Source: Rikenellaceae bacterium
Lineage (GTDB): Bacteria > Bacteroidota > Bacteroidia > Bacteroidales > Rikenellaceae
Direction of reading: 5' to 3'
NCBI GenBank assembly: GCA_015059845.1
Contig: SUZR01000004.1
Location: 67,156 to 131,155 of the forward strand
Length of the DNA: 64,000 nt
Below the pieces are notes generated by a model, which was not told the DNA's origin, searched no databases, and saw only the letters and a list, made by a program, of their open reading frames with translations. Both the position numbers and the translations under genes were made by a program. Each line of letters starts with the position of its first letter. The stretch's first letter is position 1. Below are positions 61,325 through 64,000 of this stretch, in pieces.

Positions 61325-62587
61325 ATGTTTGCAATCGACAACTACGATTTCACTGGTAAGCGCGCTATCATCCGCGTGGATTTCAACGTGCCCCTCAATG
61401 GCGAGGGTCAGGTAACTGACGACACTCGTATTCGTGCCGCTATCCCCACCATCAAGAAGGTGTTGGAGAAGGGTGGTGCCGTTATCCTGATGTCACACCT
61501 CGGCCGTCCTAAGAAGAATCCCGACCCCAAGTTCTCGTTGGAGCAGATTATCCCCGCTATCGAGGCTCGCTTGGGCGAGAAGGTTCAGTTCGCTGGCGAC
61601 TGTATGGGCGAGAAGGCTGCTGAGATGGCTGCCGCATTGAAGCCCGGTGAGGTTATGCTTTTGGAGAACTTGCGTTTCTACGCTGAGGAGGAGGGTAAGC
61701 CCCGCGGCTTGGCTGAGGATGCAACAGACGAGGAGAAGAAGGCAGCTAAGAAGGCCCTGAAGGAGGGTCCCCAGAAGGAGTTCGTGAAGAAGCTCGCTTC
61801 ATACGCTGACTGCTATATCAACGACGCATTCGGTACTGCACACCGCGCTCACTCATCAACAGCTCTTATCGCTGATTACTTCCCCAATGACAAGATGTTC
61901 GGCTACGTTATGGAGAACGAGTTGAAGGCTATCGACGGCGTGATGTCTAACCCCCAGCGTCCCTTCGTGGCTATCGTAGGTGGCTCAAAGGTATCTACAA
62001 AGATTACCATCATCGAGAAGTTGATGGAGAAGTGCGACAAGATTATCATCGGTGGCGGTATGACCTACACCTTCGCAGCTGCTCAGGGCGGTAAGGTAGG
62101 TAACTCAATCTGCGAGCCCGATATGTTCCCCGTAGCTTTGGAGATTTTGAAGAAGGCTGAGGAGAAGGGTATCAAGATTGTTACATCTCCCGATGCTCTT
62201 ATCGCTGACGACTTCTCACAGGAGGCTAACACTAAGGAGGCTGCTGCTGACGCTATTCCCGATGCTTGGGAGGGTGTGGACATCGCTGCTCAGGGTAAGG
62301 AGCTCTTCCGCAAGGAGATTCTCGAGTGCAAGACTATCCTCTGGAATGGTCCCGTAGGCGTATTCGAGATTGACAAGTTCGCAACAGGCTCTAAGGCTGT
62401 GGCTGAGGCTATCGCTGAGGCTACCGAGCAGGGTGCATTCTCACTCATCGGTGGTGGTGACTCAGTGGCTTGTATCAACAAGTTCGGCTTGGCTGACAAG
62501 GTATCTTACGTCTCTACAGGTGGTGGTGCGTTGCTCGAGTATATGGAGGGTAAGGTATTGCCGGGCGTAGCTGCTATCCGCAAGTAA
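61325..62587 (+). CDS. pgk: Phosphoglycerate kinase
   Basis: A 420-residue enzyme that moves phosphate from 1,3-bisphosphoglycerate to ADP in glycolysis. Motifs: [17 protein letters not shown], a [12 protein letters not shown] segment, [18 protein letters not shown] and [13 protein letters not shown] (ATP binding loop). An insertion [20 protein letters not shown] is typical of Bacteroidota members. Codon bias is strong (CGC, GCT, GGT), as in highly expressed genes. A ~180-bp leader with several TTT-rich parts precedes it. A palindromic element starts just after the stop. Confidence 0.96.
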   Translation: MFAIDNYDFTGKRAIIRVDFNVPLNGEGQVTDDTRIRAAIPTIKKVLEKGGAVILMSHLGRPKKNPDPKFSLEQIIPAIEARLGEKVQFAGDCMGEKAAEMAAALKPGEVMLLENLRFYAEEEGKPRGLAEDATDEEKKAAKKALKEGPQKEFVKKLASYADCYINDAFGTAHRAHSSTALIADYFPNDKMFGYVMENELKAIDGVMSNPQRPFVAIVGGSKVSTKITIIEKLMEKCDKIIIGGGMTYTFAAAQGGKVGNSICEPDMFPVALEILKKAEEKGIKIVTSPDALIADDFSQEANTKEAAADAIPDAWEGVDIAAQGKELFRKEILECKTILWNGPVGVFEIDKFATGSKAVAEAIAEATEQGAFSLIGGGDSVACINKFGLADKVSYVSTGGGALLEYMEGKVLPGVAAIRK

Positions 62588-62716
62588 GAATAAGTTGTCA
62601 AGTTTGGCTATTTCGGCATCTGGCTCGTTCTCGAAATGCTCATTTACGCATAGTAAACTCCGCTTTCTCGAACTTCGACCAGCTTCAAAATAGCTCAAAC
62701 TAACCAACTTCTTAGA
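62588..62716. repeat. Palindromic element (about 125 bp) at pgk stop
   Basis: Terminal arms AAGTTGTCAAGTTTGGCTATT and the complement of AATAGCTCAAACTAACCAACTT pair (allowing mismatches). The core has GGCATCTGGCTCGTTCTCG, GCTCATTTACGCATAGTA, CTCCGC and CGACCAGCTTCAAAATAG. It aligns word by word with the guaB and prfA elements. Confidence 0.7.
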
Positions 62717-62969
62717 AAAATTATTTCTCGTGGCATCTGCTCACGATAAATGATTTTGGGGAAGGATTAGAGGAGTTCAAAATAGCTATTGTTATACAAT
62801 TTCCTAAGATTCGTTTGCGTGAGATATCCGCTCACGAAAAAGAGTTTCTCGGAAGGAAAAAATAATTTTGAATTCTAAATTCTGAATTTTGAATTTCAAG
62901 GGTCGAGTCCGCTCGGCCCTTATTTTGATTAGCGTAATAAGTGGTAAAGTATATAACTCCCATTCTTAT
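62712..62969. other. Degenerate second palindromic copy and AT-rich repeats
   Basis: AACTTCTTAG...TTTCAAAATAGCT words and two short hairpins (CGTGGCATCTGCTCACG; CGTGAG-ATATCCG-CTCACG) suggest a decayed further copy. GAATTTTGAATTC-type words (62862-62900) follow. No gene is seen before 62970. Confidence 0.45.
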
Positions 62970-63878
62970 ATGCTACGCAGTGAATTTATAAGAGTTATTT
63001 CGGGCGGAGTGCTTTTATTGGCTGGAGTGCCAGCGGCTAAGGCGGCTGGCAGGGCCATAGCGCGCACAAAATTGCGCTTTGGTGTGGTGACTGACACCCA
63101 CTACGCCGACCGCGAACCAAACGGCACACGCCACTACCGCGACTCGATGCAAAAGATGCAACGCGCGGTGGAGTACTTCAATAGCGAGAATGTGGATTTC
63201 ATTATCGAATTGGGCGATATGAAAGACACCACGCACGATGCAGCCGTGGAGCCCACGCTCCGCTTTCTGGAGGAGATAGAGCGCATCTTTCAGTCGTTCA
63301 ACGGCCCTGCGTACCACGTGCTGGGCAACCACGATATGGATTGCATCTCGAAGGAGGAGTTCCTCTCACACACCTTCAACGCTGGCCGTGCGAAGGGGCG
63401 CAGCTACTATTCGTTCACAGCACGCCGCACACGCTGTATAGTACTCGATGCCAACTTCAACCCCGACGGTGAGCCATACTCACGTGGTAATTTCGACTGG
63501 AAAAAGTGTATGATTCCCACCGAGCAGCTACGATGGTTGGAGAAGGAGCTATCGGCACACCCCACGCAACCGACACTTATCTTCCTGCATCAGCTGTTGG
63601 ACAGCTTCTCGGATGTAAGGCGTAGTGTCTGCGTCAGCAATGCCGAGGAGGTTGTAGCCATCCTTGAGCGTCACCCACAGGTGCGGGCCGTATTCCAGGG
63701 CCATCATCACCCCGGACATTACAGCCACCGAGCGGGTATTCACTACCTCACCCTGCAGGGTATGATTGAGAAGGCCGCGCCAGCCAACTCGTATGCTGTG
63801 GTGGAGCTGCGCGAGAATGGCGACATCTACGTGAAGGGCTTCGGTGCTTGCCCCGACCGCGAGATGAGAAGAGAATAA
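62970..63878 (+). CDS. Exported metallophosphoesterase
   Basis: About 302 residues from ATG 62970 (MLRSEFIRVISGG). A hydrophobic N-terminus with AAKAAG cleavage site is a likely signal peptide. Metal motifs: VVTDTHYADR, IIELGDMKDTT, HVLGNHDMD, LIFLHQLLD and GHHHPGHYS. This is a calcineurin-like phosphoesterase related to exported bacterial PhoD/5'-nucleotidase-like or cyclic-nucleotide phosphodiesterases. The frame upstream starts at TTG 62889 and runs through repeat DNA, so it is rejected. It is 24 bp from a lipoprotein gene. Confidence 0.8.
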   Translation: MLRSEFIRVISGGVLLLAGVPAAKAAGRAIARTKLRFGVVTDTHYADREPNGTRHYRDSMQKMQRAVEYFNSENVDFIIELGDMKDTTHDAAVEPTLRFLEEIERIFQSFNGPAYHVLGNHDMDCISKEEFLSHTFNAGRAKGRSYYSFTARRTRCIVLDANFNPDGEPYSRGNFDWKKCMIPTEQLRWLEKELSAHPTQPTLIFLHQLLDSFSDVRRSVCVSNAEEVVAILERHPQVRAVFQGHHHPGHYSHRAGIHYLTLQGMIEKAAPANSYAVVELRENGDIYVKGFGACPDREMRRE

Positions 63879-63902
63879 ACTTATGTTAATGAGAAACAGA
63901 AT

Positions 63903-64000
63903 ATGAAAAAGATTTTATTAACCATTTCAACTTTGGCTATTATGGCAAGTTGTAATCAAAAGCCGGCCGAGAGCGCTCCCGCCATCGACCGCGCGAACTT
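63903..64000 (+). CDS. Lipoprotein, N-terminus only, continues outside window
   Basis: The first 32 codons, MKKILLTISTLAIMASC (Cys17 lipobox), then NQKPAESAPAIDRAN. A lipoprotein with 'AIDxAN' shortly after the lipobox resembles the start of exported M13-type metallopeptidases (PepO) of Bacteroidales, but 15 mature residues do not allow a firm call. It is probably transcribed with the phosphoesterase before it. Confidence 0.55.
   Translation, partial: MKKILLTISTLAIMASCNQKPAESAPAIDRAN

Noticed and set aside
1..64000. tRNA and rRNA genes
   Set aside because: No cloverleaf-like segments with conserved T-arm GTTCRA words or rRNA-like conserved blocks were noticed by eye in any gap.

Overview
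The window looks like a Bacteroidales chromosome, most likely Alistipes or a close Rikenellaceae relative. The evidence is many TAnnTTTG-type -7 promoter elements, GC-rich codon use, BACON-domain lipoproteins, DUF4465/DUF4886/DUF4091 secreted proteins and a futalosine-pathway MqnA. The genus is an inference from gene style; no rRNA or tRNA gene was seen to confirm it.

Layout. 0-11 kb: the end of a NatAB-like ABC exporter, a DUF4465 lipoprotein with two tandem exported PHP-domain proteins, a small membrane/DUF2975/HTH regulatory cassette, corA, mqnA, a small lipoprotein and an OPA-family transporter. 11.2-20 kb: a compact, fully open, one-direction operon of ten phage-structural genes (tail-like proteins, ClpP-like protease, major capsid, portal, adaptor, holin, lysozyme-like protein). 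No terminase, tape measure, integrase, repressor or replication gene was recognised. 20-33 kb: housekeeping genes (truncated comEC, methyltransferases, kdsC, DUF2520, yihY, rel, xseB/xseA, prfA). 33-43 kb: a second small lipoprotein paralogous to the one at 8.5 kb, sppA, a repeat-filled gap, DUF4886, DUF4091, a compact FNT channel, guaB and guaA. 43.27-51.48 kb: an 8.2-kb element integrated in the 3' end of guaA. Its ends are an exact 14-bp direct repeat that rebuilds the last guaA codons. It carries a tyrosine recombinase broken by an in-frame TAA, a small basic protein, a Rep_trans/MobT-like initiator, a truncated gene remnant and a 1424-residue BACON-LRR-thioredoxin-fold-M64 peptidase lipoprotein as cargo. 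51.5-64 kb: uvrD/pcrA, nth, an S41 protease with a phosphoesterase, nrnA, an MsbA-like ABC exporter, pgk, a second phosphoesterase and the start of a lipoprotein.

Intergenic DNA is unusually structured. Six loci carry arrays of a 9-bp unit (consensus YTATARGTG), four of them folded as inverted arrays. A second family of about 120-bp imperfect palindromes sits just after the stop codons of prfA and pgk and near guaB, with a similar structure next to the DUF4091 gene. A third repeat of about 168 bp occurs three times in tandem at 36.1-36.5 kb and once inverted at 54.2 kb. Two paralogous lipoprotein genes share a promoter with a 9-base homopolymeric G/C tract just upstream of the -33 box, a candidate phase-variation switch.

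Most notable: the terminase-less capsid operon, the guaA-integrated element and its mosaic protease, a GMP synthase whose glutaminase domain has lost its catalytic cysteine and about 80 residues, and the 9-bp palindromic arrays.
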